DNA of 64,000 nt, taken from CAZICM01 sp964537685 (GTDB lineage: Bacteria > Myxococcota_A > Polyangia > Polyangiales > Polyangiaceae). Under the pieces are notes generated by a model. That model saw only the letters and a list, made by a program, of their open reading frames with translations. It had not been told where the DNA came from and searched no databases. Both the position numbers and the translations under genes were made by a program. Positions 16,828-25,633 of this stretch are shown here, piece after piece; position 1 is the stretch's first letter; every line of letters begins with the position of its first letter. The stretch covers positions 62,001-126,000 of the forward strand of contig CAZICM010000004.1 in assembly GCA_964537685.1 (NCBI GenBank), given 5' to 3'.

Positions 16828-19668
16828 GTGACAGAAGCCTCAAAGGCGCCATCTGTCAGGGGACGTCCCGAGGAGATCTCCATCGCCGTGCCGGTTGAAC
16901 GCGAAAAGGTATTTCAAGCGGCGCAGAAGCTTGTCGAGAAGAAGCGCTACGACAAAGCGATCGTCGAGTACCAGAAGCTGATCGCCGAGGATCCCAAGGA
17001 CGTTCGCACGCTTCTGCGCATCGGCGATCTGCATATCAAGCTCGAGCAGTATGCCGAGGCGATTACGACCTACGAGCAGGTAGGCCAGTTCTACGCGCAG
17101 CAGGGCTTCTCCGGCAAAGCCATCGCGGTCTACAAGCAGATGCGCGAGATCATCAACAAGCATGTGCCGCACATGATCGATCGCTTTGGTCATGTGCTGC
17201 CGACGCTGGCGGAGCTGTATGTCCAAGCGGGCCAAAAGAGCGAGGCGCTCGCGGCTTACGACGAAATTGCGACGCGGCTGCTCAAGGCGGGGCGCGATCG
17301 CGATGCGCTGAAGATTTACGAAAAAATTATCGAGGTCGATCCTTCCAATCCGCTGCCTCAATTGCGGCTGGCCGAAGCGTATTTGCGCCTGAAGGATTTC
17401 GACAACGCGATTGCCCGCTTTGGAGCGGCGGCCAACACACTGGTGAAAAGCGGGCGGGCCGGCGATGCGCTGAAGGTGGTCGAGCGCATTCTTCAGCACC
17501 GCCCCGATGTGAATTTTGCGCGGATGGCCGCGGAAATTTATCTGGAGCGGGGCGAGCCCAACGATGCGATGACGGCGCTCGCGAAGCTTCAGTTTTGCTT
17601 CAAAGAAAATCCTAAAGATCTAACGGTTCTTGGCTTGCTGGCGCGGGCCTTCGATCAGCTTAAGCAAAAGGACAAAGCGCTCGAAGTGCTGAAGGAAGCG
17701 GCGCGCGTGGCCAAGGAAGCAGGCCGCGCCCACGCTTACAAAGCCATTGTCGAAGAGCTTGTTTCGAGGGCTCCGAATGACGCGCAGGTCAAGCAGCTCG
17801 CTTCGCAGCAAGTGGCGCCTCATTCCACGGCTGAAGTGGAAGTTTCGGCGGCTGAGTCGGAAGAAGATATCGACAGCCTTATTGCCGATGCCGAGGAAGC
17901 CGAAGCCGTCGAAATTGACGCCGAGCCTTCGGGACCCGCGCCCGAGGCGAGCATTTTAATCGAGCCTTCGGCGAGCTTCGAGACGATGCCGCCTGAGTCG
18001 GCGATGCCGATCGAGCTTACGTCGCATTCCGAGGCGGCGACGCGCGCCAAGCAGATTCTCACGGCCGCCGAAACGATGCGCCTGCATCAGCAATATGCCG
18101 AGGCGATTAAGTATCTGCGGGATGCCATCGATTCGCTGCCCGAGGTGCGCGACCTTCGCGAGAAGCTCTACGATGTGCTCTTCGAGACGGGCGACGGGCA
18201 GGGCGCCATCGATGAAATGATGGCTCATGCGCACTATTTTTCGGACTGCGGCGACACGGAGACGGCGGCGCGCATTCTGGACGAGCTGTTGCTGATTGAG
18301 CCTGGATATCCAGCGGCGACGGCGATGCTGGCGCAGCTTGGTTATGCGCTCGATTACGACGCCAATGCGCAGCCCGACGCAGGCGGCGGATACGAGGAAC
18401 AGCCCTACGATGCCGCTTATGGAAATCCCAATGGGGCTTACGATACCGGCGCGGTAGCTCTAAACGCGGCCAATCCCTACGGCGATCCGTACTACGATCC
18501 CAACATCCAAAACTACGATGTATCGGGCGCGTATCCTTACACGGGCGATCGGCGTTACGGCCCGATGACCAGTGATGCGCCTCTTCCGAACTACCCGATG
18601 GAAGAGGAATCGATGCAGTTTATCGAAGCGCCTCCTTCGACATCGGCGCGCGCAATCCCGTTGGTTCAGCCCGCGGCGCCTGCTTATCCCGATCCTCAGG
18701 CGGCCTATCCGCCGCTGCGTTCGCCCGCTCCTGCAAACAAGGGAAGGCGGCCAACCCCTATCCCTCCGCCTCCGGCCCGCAATCACTCGGTGCTTTCCCA
18801 GCTCGATGAAGATGCGCTGGAGGAAATCGAGTTTTTCGCGCAGCACGGCATGTTTGACCGCGCGCGGGAAATGCTCGACGAACAGCTTTCGCGCCTGCCC
18901 AACCATCCGCTGGTTTTAGAGAAAAAGCGTCAGGTGGAAGAGATGGCCGGGCGCGCGATGTCGAGTCAGGAAAGCGGAACGAGGGCGCTGCCCCGGGCCA
19001 ACGAAGTCCGTTTTGCACCTGAGAGCAGCGGCGGCCTGGATATCAATGCGTGGATCGATCAAATCGACGACAAATTCACCGAGATGACGCCGAATCAAGC
19101 GCAGGTCGTGGAATCGATGGCTCAGCCGGTCGATGTCGATTCGATGATGGAGCAGATCAAGGCGGGCTCGAATATCCCGATGCAGATTTCGGAATCGGAT
19201 GCGGCGACGCATTACGATTTGGGAGTCGCCTACAAAGAAATGGGGATGTTTACCGATGCCATTGCCGAATTCGAACTGGCCTCGCGCGATCCCGGCCGGG
19301 AATGCGTATGTCTATCGATGATTGGCATGATTTACATGCAAGTCGGTGAGATTGACGCTGCCATCGATGCATTTATACGCGGGCTTCAAGTCCGGCAAAA
19401 GACGCGCGAGCAGGAATACGCGCTGACCTATGAAGTCGCGAACGCTTATGCGGCGCAGGGTTTGCCCGAGCAGGCGCTGATGTTTTTTCAGAGGCTGGCC
19501 CACGCCAATCCCAATTATCAAGACCCGCGCGGAAGCGTGGTGGAGCGCATCCGGGGCATCGATCCAACCGCGGGCGGGGCGCCCAATATGCACTCGGTCG
19601 TTCAGCCTACCGATAATCTCGACGATGCTTTCGATGCAATGCTTTCAGGCACAGGCCGAAAACATTAA
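16828..19668 (+). CDS. Large tetratricopeptide-repeat protein
   Basis: The 946-residue protein starts at a GTG. Residues of about 20-330 are consecutive TPR units (for example AIVEYQKLIAEDPKDVRTLL, ALKIYEKIIEVDPSNPLPQL). An acidic Glu/Asp/Ala stretch follows near 335-400, then one or two more TPRs (400-505). A low-complexity Tyr/Pro/Asn/Ala segment spans about 515-650, and a C-terminal TPR group starts near 795 (THYDLGVAYKEMGMFTDAIAEF). There is no signal peptide or membrane segment, so it is a cytoplasmic scaffold. Similar large TPR proteins in myxobacteria are linked to motility or polarity complexes, but that role is not shown here. Confidence 0.88.
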   Translation: MTEASKAPSVRGRPEEISIAVPVEREKVFQAAQKLVEKKRYDKAIVEYQKLIAEDPKDVRTLLRIGDLHIKLEQYAEAITTYEQVGQFYAQQGFSGKAIAVYKQMREIINKHVPHMIDRFGHVLPTLAELYVQAGQKSEALAAYDEIATRLLKAGRDRDALKIYEKIIEVDPSNPLPQLRLAEAYLRLKDFDNAIARFGAAANTLVKSGRAGDALKVVERILQHRPDVNFARMAAEIYLERGEPNDAMTALAKLQFCFKENPKDLTVLGLLARAFDQLKQKDKALEVLKEAARVAKEAGRAHAYKAIVEELVSRAPNDAQVKQLASQQVAPHSTAEVEVSAAESEEDIDSLIADAEEAEAVEIDAEPSGPAPEASILIEPSASFETMPPESAMPIELTSHSEAATRAKQILTAAETMRLHQQYAEAIKYLRDAIDSLPEVRDLREKLYDVLFETGDGQGAIDEMMAHAHYFSDCGDTETAARILDELLLIEPGYPAATAMLAQLGYALDYDANAQPDAGGGYEEQPYDAAYGNPNGAYDTGAVALNAANPYGDPYYDPNIQNYDVSGAYPYTGDRRYGPMTSDAPLPNYPMEEESMQFIEAPPSTSARAIPLVQPAAPAYPDPQAAYPPLRSPAPANKGRRPTPIPPPPARNHSVLSQLDEDALEEIEFFAQHGMFDRAREMLDEQLSRLPNHPLVLEKKRQVEEMAGRAMSSQESGTRALPRANEVRFAPESSGGLDINAWIDQIDDKFTEMTPNQAQVVESMAQPVDVDSMMEQIKAGSNIPMQISESDAATHYDLGVAYKEMGMFTDAIAEFELASRDPGRECVCLSMIGMIYMQVGEIDAAIDAFIRGLQVRQKTREQEYALTYEVANAYAAQGLPEQALMFFQRLAHANPNYQDPRGSVVERIRGIDPTAGGAPNMHSVVQPTDNLDDAFDAMLSGTGRKH

Positions 19669-19689
19669 ATCATTTTTATTTCACTGTTG

Positions 19690-19779
19690 TTCAATTCGAT
19701 CGCATTGACTCCCTCCAAGCGTTGGCCCAATGAAAAAGGGCAATCCCCTTGTGAGAGATTGCCCTTTGATCGAATTGAA
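19690..19779. repeat. Nested inverted repeats between convergent genes
   Basis: A perfect 12-base inverted repeat (TTCAATTCGATC at 19690-19701, GATCGAATTGAA at 19768-19779) encloses a second perfect 11-base hairpin (19735-19745 with 19757-19767). The right arms of the two repeats touch each other. The structure sits in the 125-base gap between the convergent TPR and Tat-exported genes. Confidence 0.8.
19735..19767 (-). terminator. Rho-independent terminator
   Basis: Perfect 11-base stem AAAGGGCAATC / GATTGCCCTTT with an 11-base loop. Read on the minus strand the stem ends in a run of five T. It lies just past the stop of the last gene of the minus-strand operon at 19794-24416 and probably ends that transcript. 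The stem may also slow transcription from the TPR gene on the plus strand. Confidence 0.75.
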
Positions 19780-19793
19780 ATTCGAATCGCCGA

Positions 19794-21173
19794 CTACAGA
19801 ACGGCCAGGTTCACGATACCATCGATGCCAGGACCATTATAGAAATCCTGCACGCGCTTCATATCGCCCTTCGCCACCGCGTACGCAACCGCCGCGCCCG
19901 CAGCCGCGCTGGTTGCATTCGCTTGCTGACCCGCCACGTTGTTACCCGTCTTGGGATCGAAGCCGTCCACGTCGCCATTCGCCTTGACGCCGCCAAACCA
20001 GCCTGTCTTGAGGTAGCCATTCCCCATGACATACAGCCAGTTCGAGTTGCCAGGCGTGCCATCCGGCCAGCCGCCGCGCTGAAGCGGAGTCTTGGGCGTA
20101 TCTCCATGTACCGTCAAAATCGTCGTGTCCGCCAATGTCTTGGTGGTGCAAGACGGATCTTGAACCAGCTTGAGATCGTCCATGAAGCCGTCAAAGATCT
20201 TGCCCAAGGTCGCAACCGTATCCGTCAGCGTGCCCATATTCTGGAACGCGCCGTGAGGATCGTCGCGCATGGCCGGGATAATCACGGCTTGGGTCAGACC
20301 CAGCTTAAAGGCTTTGGCCGATGTGATCAGCGCGCGGCCAATCTCGCTCAGCTTGTTGGGTGCTCCCATGATACCGTACTTCGTCCGATCCTCATCGGTC
20401 GGCTGAAGCATGGCAGCCAGGTTTTTGCCCAAGAAGTTCGCCGAGGTCTTGCCCGTGCGCAGCGAACGCGCATATGTGGGCCGTCCGGCAGCCTTTTCCA
20501 GGCCCAGGAAGGCTTTGTAATACGCCTCGAACAAGGCGGCATCATCGGGCTGTGAGAGCACAACCTTGGATGCCGAGCTGTTGAAGAGCTGCACCATGCC
20601 ATCGGCATTGCCCACGGTCGTGAGCTGGGGAGCGCCGGGTGCTGCGCCGAAATTCAAAGGCTCGAGGCCAATGACGGGGAGCAGCGAAGGCGTCGCGCGC
20701 TGAATGGCGGATACAGCGGCCAGCATGCCCACGCCGTTGCCCAAGGTCGCGGCCGATCCCGGGGTTGGCGTGTGGGTCTGGTTCTGACCGGCCATAAAGG
20801 CCGAAATGCGCTTGGTCTTGTCCAAGTTCTGCCACGGAGACTCGGGCGCGTAGTAAAACGCCTTGTCCGTGTCTGTCGCGGCCTTGGCTTGACCAGGGGC
20901 ATGAAATGCAAAGTTATCGTTTCCCGCTGTGGCAACGTCGACATGGGGCCAGAGCAACTGGAACCACGCAAAGCCACCATCACCGGCAACCAAGTGCACG
21001 GAGCGATTGGTCGCGCCGCAGGAAGCATCGGCCATCGCAGTGCCCGCGGAATCCGCGATCACCTGGAGGACCTTTGAGCGCTCTACGGCCAAAACGGCTC
21101 CCAAGGTGGTGGCCCACCGAAGGAAGTGACGCCTCGATTTACCTTCAAGATTCTTCAGTCGTTGGTCAATCAT
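19794..21173 (-). CDS. Tat-exported protein, DUF1501-like
   Basis: The 459-residue protein has a twin-arginine signal at residues 13-30 (KSRRHFLRWATTLGAVLAV), so it should be exported folded. The remainder is a single globular domain with no metal-binding motif that I can name. Its features resemble DUF1501 proteins (GNGYLKTGWFGG near the end, TTILTVHGDTPKTPLQRGGW before it). DUF1501 partners of DUF1800/DUF1549 cytochrome-type proteins are common in planctomycetes and myxobacteria, and here the partner is two genes upstream. A strong ribosome site (GAGGAGG) lies 6 bases before the ATG. It is the last gene of the operon; function unknown. Confidence 0.72.
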   Translation of the reverse strand: MIDQRLKNLEGKSRRHFLRWATTLGAVLAVERSKVLQVIADSAGTAMADASCGATNRSVHLVAGDGGFAWFQLLWPHVDVATAGNDNFAFHAPGQAKAATDTDKAFYYAPESPWQNLDKTKRISAFMAGQNQTHTPTPGSAATLGNGVGMLAAVSAIQRATPSLLPVIGLEPLNFGAAPGAPQLTTVGNADGMVQLFNSSASKVVLSQPDDAALFEAYYKAFLGLEKAAGRPTYARSLRTGKTSANFLGKNLAAMLQPTDEDRTKYGIMGAPNKLSEIGRALITSAKAFKLGLTQAVIIPAMRDDPHGAFQNMGTLTDTVATLGKIFDGFMDDLKLVQDPSCTTKTLADTTILTVHGDTPKTPLQRGGWPDGTPGNSNWLYVMGNGYLKTGWFGGVKANGDVDGFDPKTGNNVAGQQANATSAAAGAAVAYAVAKGDMKRVQDFYNGPGIDGIVNLAVL

Positions 21174-21183
21174 GGCAACCTCC

Positions 21184-21933
21184 TCAATGGCACGAAAACG
21201 CTGCGCTCAGCATGGTGGCCACTGCAATCCTCTTGCCCTTGTCAATATCCGTCGCCGATTTCACCACGTTGTTGCAGATGGCAACGTGATCGTCCGTAGC
21301 GGGGACACCGAGAAGACACGTCACCGCGTCTTTGTTGCACTGGTTCTGATCGTCGAACATCTTCGGGCCGACGCCGTTGAGCTTGCATTGGTCCACCGTT
21401 TCGATGGCCGGAATGATCTCTTGGGCCGCCTGCACGAAGATATCGAAGAGCTTGGCCGCACCCGCGGAACTCCACACCAACGACTCACCCACCCGGCCAT
21501 CGTAGTTGGCCGCGCCGAGCGCGCCGGTGCCCTCGTTCAAGAGCTGGCCCGCGGGCTTGGGATCGCCGGTGGCATTTAGATCCACGCCGAGCGACGAAAG
21601 CACGGCGCGAACCGACGCAATCTGAAGCTTCTGGCAGGAATGCAGGCGGGTCCGGATTTGGGGCTCGCCCTCTTCCATACGCTGCGCCAGAATATCAAAG
21701 GGATCGCGCGCGCCATTCACACCCAGATCGTTGAAATGATCGTGGGTATTGTCTTCGCCGGCCGAATACGGAGCCGCTTGCTCCGGAATCTGCTGCGTCG
21801 GATCGTCGATTGTCGTTTTGCCCGTGGGCATGGTCGGCTGAGTATCCGCGCACCCGGCAAATGCCGAGGCACCCATGACAAACACCGCCGCCAAAGACGC
21901 GACCATTGTGGGAGTCAGGCTATTTCGCTTCAT
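21184..21933 (-). CDS. Hypothetical lipoprotein
   Basis: The 249-residue protein has a lipoprotein signal ending in SAFAGC near residue 28, preceded by a good ribosome site (AGGAGACGAGCA). The mature part begins with a Pro/Thr-rich linker. It then has a helical domain with HSCQKLQIASVRAVLSSLGVDLN and a group of cysteines near the end (DQCKLNGVG, NQCNKDAVTCLLG, AICNNVV, FSCH) that may pair as disulfides. No family is recognised. It sits 22 bases after the CxxCH lipoprotein gene and 10 bases before the Tat-exported gene, so it belongs to that export operon. Confidence 0.72.
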   Translation of the reverse strand: MKRNSLTPTMVASLAAVFVMGASAFAGCADTQPTMPTGKTTIDDPTQQIPEQAAPYSAGEDNTHDHFNDLGVNGARDPFDILAQRMEEGEPQIRTRLHSCQKLQIASVRAVLSSLGVDLNATGDPKPAGQLLNEGTGALGAANYDGRVGESLVWSSAGAAKLFDIFVQAAQEIIPAIETVDQCKLNGVGPKMFDDQNQCNKDAVTCLLGVPATDDHVAICNNVVKSATDIDKGKRIAVATMLSAAFSCH

Positions 21934-21954
21934 TGCTCGTCTCCTATTCGCGCC

Positions 21955-23151
21955 TTAGAACTTCACAAAGTCTTCGCTCGCAAACATCGAACGAAGGACT
22001 TTCTTTAGGTTCATGCCATTGGTGGTGAATTCTTCGACGTAGGACGCCAGCACCTCGGGCGGTACGGTGGCGAGATCGGTCACAATATCCTCTTTGGACA
22101 TCGTGAAGTTCCACATACGGGCCACGGCGCACTCGTGCACATCGGGGTCCGCCGCCATCGCCTGGCCGAGCGCGGGAAGATCGGGTGTCTCCCGGCCCAA
22201 GCGCCACGACAATTTCTCGCCATCGCGCAACCAGTGTCCGAGTTCCGTCGTTACCGGATCGGGCGTGGTGGGCGTCAACACCTGAATGCTATTCGTCCAC
22301 ATGCCATTCGCATCGAAATTTCCGAACAGCGGTGCGACGTGGTTCATCGTGGTGTGGCAGTTTGCGCAGATAACCGACGATGTATCCTGGAAGTTGATCG
22401 GGTCCGTGCCGACCGACTTAAAGTCCCACGGCGAAACGAATTCGCTTCCACCCATCTGGATGGGCGTCTGCGAATACTCGGCCGGGAACTTGGTGCAAAC
22501 AAATGTTTCTTGCACCCAGCGAACCCGCCGGAACGCCATATTGCTATTGAACTGATAGTGCACACCAGGATTGGTGAGCACGCCCGCATGCGTGGGAACA
22601 TTGTTGTTGCATGTCCCATCGGCGAAGGTATTGGCCATACCGTCGTAGGTGGGGCAAGTATTGTCCGCGGCCGTGAATAGATCGGAATACGGACGTTCTT
22701 CGATCATGATGCGCGCGGCAAATACCGGCGCCGTGTCGCGGCTCGGCGCATCGCCGTTCGCTCCACCGCCCATGCGCATCGTATCGCGCCAGAATTTAAC
22801 AATCCGCTGCACAAAGCGCGGGTTCTCGAACATCTTGTCGAGCTCGGCTTCATAAGCGGACTTCTTGTCGCTTGCATTGGCCACAGCCATGATCTGCTCC
22901 ATCGTCGGAAGCTGATTGGTAAGCTTCAGCGACGCAAGGCGCAGAGCCAAGTTGTAGTCAACAACCCGCTCGTCCAGAATGGTCTTTTCGGGTTCGGGCA
23001 TTGCACTGCCCGATGTCGTATTCGTGCCATTACCGCTGCTGCCCGTAGAGTTATTTCCCTGCGGGTTCTGTACACCAGTTGGGTTTTCACTGCTGCATGC
23101 CACCGCGATCATCGCGGCAGCCATGCAAAGGAGGATGGGAGTATTCCGCAT
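21955..23151 (-). CDS. DUF1549-like lipoprotein with one CxxCH motif
   Basis: The start at 23151 gives 398 residues and a lipoprotein signal (MRNTPILLCMAAAMIAVAC); a start 23 codons upstream lacks this. After a Ser/Gly/Thr linker the protein has DYNLALRLASLKLTNQLPT and a helical DUF1549-like region (FVQRIVKFWRDTMRMGG). A covalent haem motif follows (VICANCHTTMNHVAPLFG), and a C-terminal helical part ends in FASEDFVKF. Proteins of this type often pair with DUF1501 or DUF1552 proteins and are thought to act in extracytoplasmic redox or polymer metabolism. It is the second gene of the operon. Confidence 0.75.
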   Translation of the reverse strand: MRNTPILLCMAAAMIAVACSSENPTGVQNPQGNNSTGSSGNGTNTTSGSAMPEPEKTILDERVVDYNLALRLASLKLTNQLPTMEQIMAVANASDKKSAYEAELDKMFENPRFVQRIVKFWRDTMRMGGGANGDAPSRDTAPVFAARIMIEERPYSDLFTAADNTCPTYDGMANTFADGTCNNNVPTHAGVLTNPGVHYQFNSNMAFRRVRWVQETFVCTKFPAEYSQTPIQMGGSEFVSPWDFKSVGTDPINFQDTSSVICANCHTTMNHVAPLFGNFDANGMWTNSIQVLTPTTPDPVTTELGHWLRDGEKLSWRLGRETPDLPALGQAMAADPDVHECAVARMWNFTMSKEDIVTDLATVPPEVLASYVEEFTTNGMNLKKVLRSMFASEDFVKF

Positions 23152-23195
23152 AAAGCGCCAGCCTTTCCTCGGTTTAAGAAATAGCCGTTGTAGGG

Positions 23196-24416
23196 CTACT
23201 TGTTTTCCGCCTCTATCCACTTCACCACTTCAGTCCTAAACGCATCAAAATTTGCCTGATTGCCTCCAAACTTGAAGGGATGCGCGGCACCCCCTCCTGG
23301 GTCCGTCACAACGAATACCTGACTCGTGGGTGGATCGGCCGGCTTGACGCGGAAAAGAATTTGCGCGCAAGCCGCCGTCGCATCCGATCCCAGCTTGGTC
23401 ATATCCACGGCATTCGTCGCCGCGCTGTTGCCACCTGCATGGCAACCGCCGCACCTCTGTTGAAATTGCCCTTTCGCGTTTGCGTCAAATGACGCAACAT
23501 CCTTGCATCCGCTCGTGCTTCCGCCATCCATCCCCCCGTCCGAAGCGTTTGGATCGACCTTCTCGATCGTTTCAAAGGCAATGGACAGCTTGGCGTTGTT
23601 GCTCCAATTGGTGAGCACCGCCGTGCCAGGCCCAAGCGCTCCACCCTCATTGGGGTAGAATGTCTGATCCACATTCGAAAAACTATCGACCAAATCGGGC
23701 TCAACACCACCAGCGGCGGGATAGACCACCAGAAGGGGGTGGACAATATGCACGCCCAGTTTTGAGGTCGGATGAACTTCGATATCGCGGAGTTCGAGGC
23801 TATTATTCCCCAGCCTATCCGCGAGGAATGTCACCGCCATCCCTTCGAATTCGGGGCCGAGCGGGCCCAAGTAAACGGCATTGAACCCCAAAATCGGAAC
23901 GAAGGGTTCGATCGCGGGGCCTTGATCCATCGAAGGCGTGGCGATGGCTTTGGCCTCTTCGGCCAACCAAGCCTCGACCCTGGACATCAAGGTAGGATCG
24001 ACCGTATCGCCGTTGAGATTCACACCGCTGTGACCGCCGCCCTTGACCGAATAGGTCAAGAACAAACTTTGTTTGGGATCTTTTCGGACGACGCCGGGCC
24101 AACTGACCACCGACTGGTAGTAATCAGGCCCTTTTAGGAAAGGCGTATCGGCCGTTCCACCAGGCTCGTGGCAAGTGCCGCAGACCTTTAAGAGATCGGG
24201 CTCTAGGGCCGCGAAGAGTTCCTGACCTTTGGTGGAAGGCGGAAGAACGGAGCCCGAAGAGCCATTCCCCGAACTTCCGCTCGGGAAAGGAATGGCGTTT
24301 GGTTGTTCCACACAACCACCGGCCGCTGAACTAAAGGCCCCCGCAACGACAGCGAGGCTTGAACAGAGCGCCGCAACTTTGAGCGTCGAAAGAGAAGAAG
24401 GCGATGTTTTCATCAT
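23196..24416 (-). CDS. Lipoprotein with two c-type haem motifs
   Basis: The start at 24416 (or the next codon, 24413) gives about 406 residues with a lipoprotein signal ending SSAAGGC; an upstream in-frame start adds unrelated sequence. The first haem motif is VCGTCHEPGG near residue 75 and the second is RCGGCHAGGN near residue 350, as in cytochrome c domains whose distal Met cannot be placed. Between them lies a beta-rich region (LELRDIEVHPTSKLGVHIVH) that resembles copper monooxygenase-like sandwich domains, but the resemblance is weak. It is the first gene of the four-gene operon and should be an outer-leaflet electron-transfer protein. Confidence 0.75.
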   Translation of the reverse strand: MMKTSPSSLSTLKVAALCSSLAVVAGAFSSAAGGCVEQPNAIPFPSGSSGNGSSGSVLPPSTKGQELFAALEPDLLKVCGTCHEPGGTADTPFLKGPDYYQSVVSWPGVVRKDPKQSLFLTYSVKGGGHSGVNLNGDTVDPTLMSRVEAWLAEEAKAIATPSMDQGPAIEPFVPILGFNAVYLGPLGPEFEGMAVTFLADRLGNNSLELRDIEVHPTSKLGVHIVHPLLVVYPAAGGVEPDLVDSFSNVDQTFYPNEGGALGPGTAVLTNWSNNAKLSIAFETIEKVDPNASDGGMDGGSTSGCKDVASFDANAKGQFQQRCGGCHAGGNSAATNAVDMTKLGSDATAACAQILFRVKPADPPTSQVFVVTDPGGGAAHPFKFGGNQANFDAFRTEVVKWIEAENK

Positions 24417-24804
24417 ACTACTCACCCACCGTACGATGGGATCAAAAGCCACACCACCCTCTGCAGGAGGCGGGCCAACCCCGATCCGATGACCTTTTTG
24501 GCGGTTTTCCCGAAGTGGAATCCGTTGAAAGGTCATTTTTTTAATATGAATCGGATTGTTTAAAACCCAACTGGATCACAGAAGACCAGGTCAAGCGGAT
24601 CAGTGCCGATCCAATTCTTTTCGATGTGCTCAACCCATGTTGGTAGCAAAGTGAATCATCAAAAGCGATCTCGCGGACCATCTCGCCGGACGCTGTGCAG
24701 CGCGCGCGCCGCATAGACACAAAACGCCTTTATTTCTCGGACAAAACAAAAAATGTTCGCCACAAATTAGGCCCATCGAAAAAAAGACGGCTAGGGGGAC
24801 TCGC
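24417..24804. other. Divergent intergenic region
   Basis: This 388-base region separates the minus-strand haem lipoprotein operon from the plus-strand lipoprotein gene and must hold both promoters. It contains an AT-rich stretch near 24536-24565 and a short imperfect dyad GGATCAGTGCCGATCC near 24597-24612. No clear -10/-35 pair, gene or RNA structure was found. A ribosome site (AGGGGGA) precedes the gene at 24805. Confidence 0.5.
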
Positions 24805-25602
24805 ATGAACCGAATCCTGCTCTCCCTCGCCCTTCTATCCACCCTGGCCATCGGTTGCGGGCGCGCTTCAACGGCAATACCCGCCTCATCGAGCTCCAGC
24901 AAAATGGCCCTCGCCAAGATCTCCGACTCTGTGACGAGTATAAAGGACCCTCCCTTTGATCCGCCCATGGGTCCTGATGAGATTGTACCGATTGCGTCGC
25001 TGATGCCGGCCAAGGCGGCGGCCGTGGCACCGCTTCGGGCGCCTGGTGATTTTGTGGTTCATCGCTTTTCTGGAAGCTTTCGCGACACGCCGCTCACACT
25101 GACGCAGCGGGTGGTTGGGCGCGAAGGGAATGTCTTGACGGTGGACATGACCTTTGAAGAAGGCGCTTCAAAGAAGACCGTGCGTGTAAAGATGGACGAT
25201 TCGCCTGAAAAGCGCGGAGAAGTACTGGCTGTCGCGCTGATGGACAAAGGCCGCGAAGTGAAGGCGCCGCTATCGGTTTACGAAGAGCTGATGGAAAAAA
25301 CAGCCGTGGCGGCCGACCAAAATGAAGAAGATTTAGGCTCAGAGAACCTGAGCGTGGACATCGCGGGCCACACGGTCAGCGCAAAGAAATCGAGCTTTAG
25401 GGTTCGGCTTGGAAAGATTCAGGCGACGTTGCGCACGGTTCAGAGCGAGAGTTTCGCGTGGGGCGACCTCAGCGGAGAAATCACCTCGCAGAGCGGCGAT
25501 ATCATTTATCGCGCCGAACTGGTCGACAGCGGCCACGGAGACGGCAAAGGCCAAGCTGTAGCGGCCACCGAAGAATCCGAGGATGTGTACGACGACGAGT
25601 AA
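24805..25602 (+). CDS. Hypothetical lipoprotein
   Basis: The 265-residue protein starts with a clear lipoprotein signal (MNRILLSLALLSTLAIGC), with the ribosome site AGGGGGA 6 bases before the ATG. The mature part begins with a Ser/Ala linker and then has beta-rich sequence (FVVHRFSGSFRDTPLTLTQR) ending in an acidic tail. I recognise no domain. It converges on the hemD-like gene with 27 bases between, in which an 8-base dyad (GTAATGAT / ATCATTAC, 25599-25633) spans both stops. Confidence 0.72.
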   Translation: MNRILLSLALLSTLAIGCGRASTAIPASSSSSKMALAKISDSVTSIKDPPFDPPMGPDEIVPIASLMPAKAAAVAPLRAPGDFVVHRFSGSFRDTPLTLTQRVVGREGNVLTVDMTFEEGASKKTVRVKMDDSPEKRGEVLAVALMDKGREVKAPLSVYEELMEKTAVAADQNEEDLGSENLSVDIAGHTVSAKKSSFRVRLGKIQATLRTVQSESFAWGDLSGEITSQSGDIIYRAELVDSGHGDGKGQAVAATEESEDVYDDE

Positions 25603-25633
25603 TGATTGAATTTGTTTTATTAACGATCATTAC
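25599..25633. repeat. AT-rich dyad between convergent genes
   Basis: Perfect 8-base arms GTAATGAT and ATCATTAC with a 19-base AT-rich loop span the stop codons of the two convergent genes. It may act as a weak two-way terminator, but the stem is AT-rich and no long T run follows. Confidence 0.4.
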
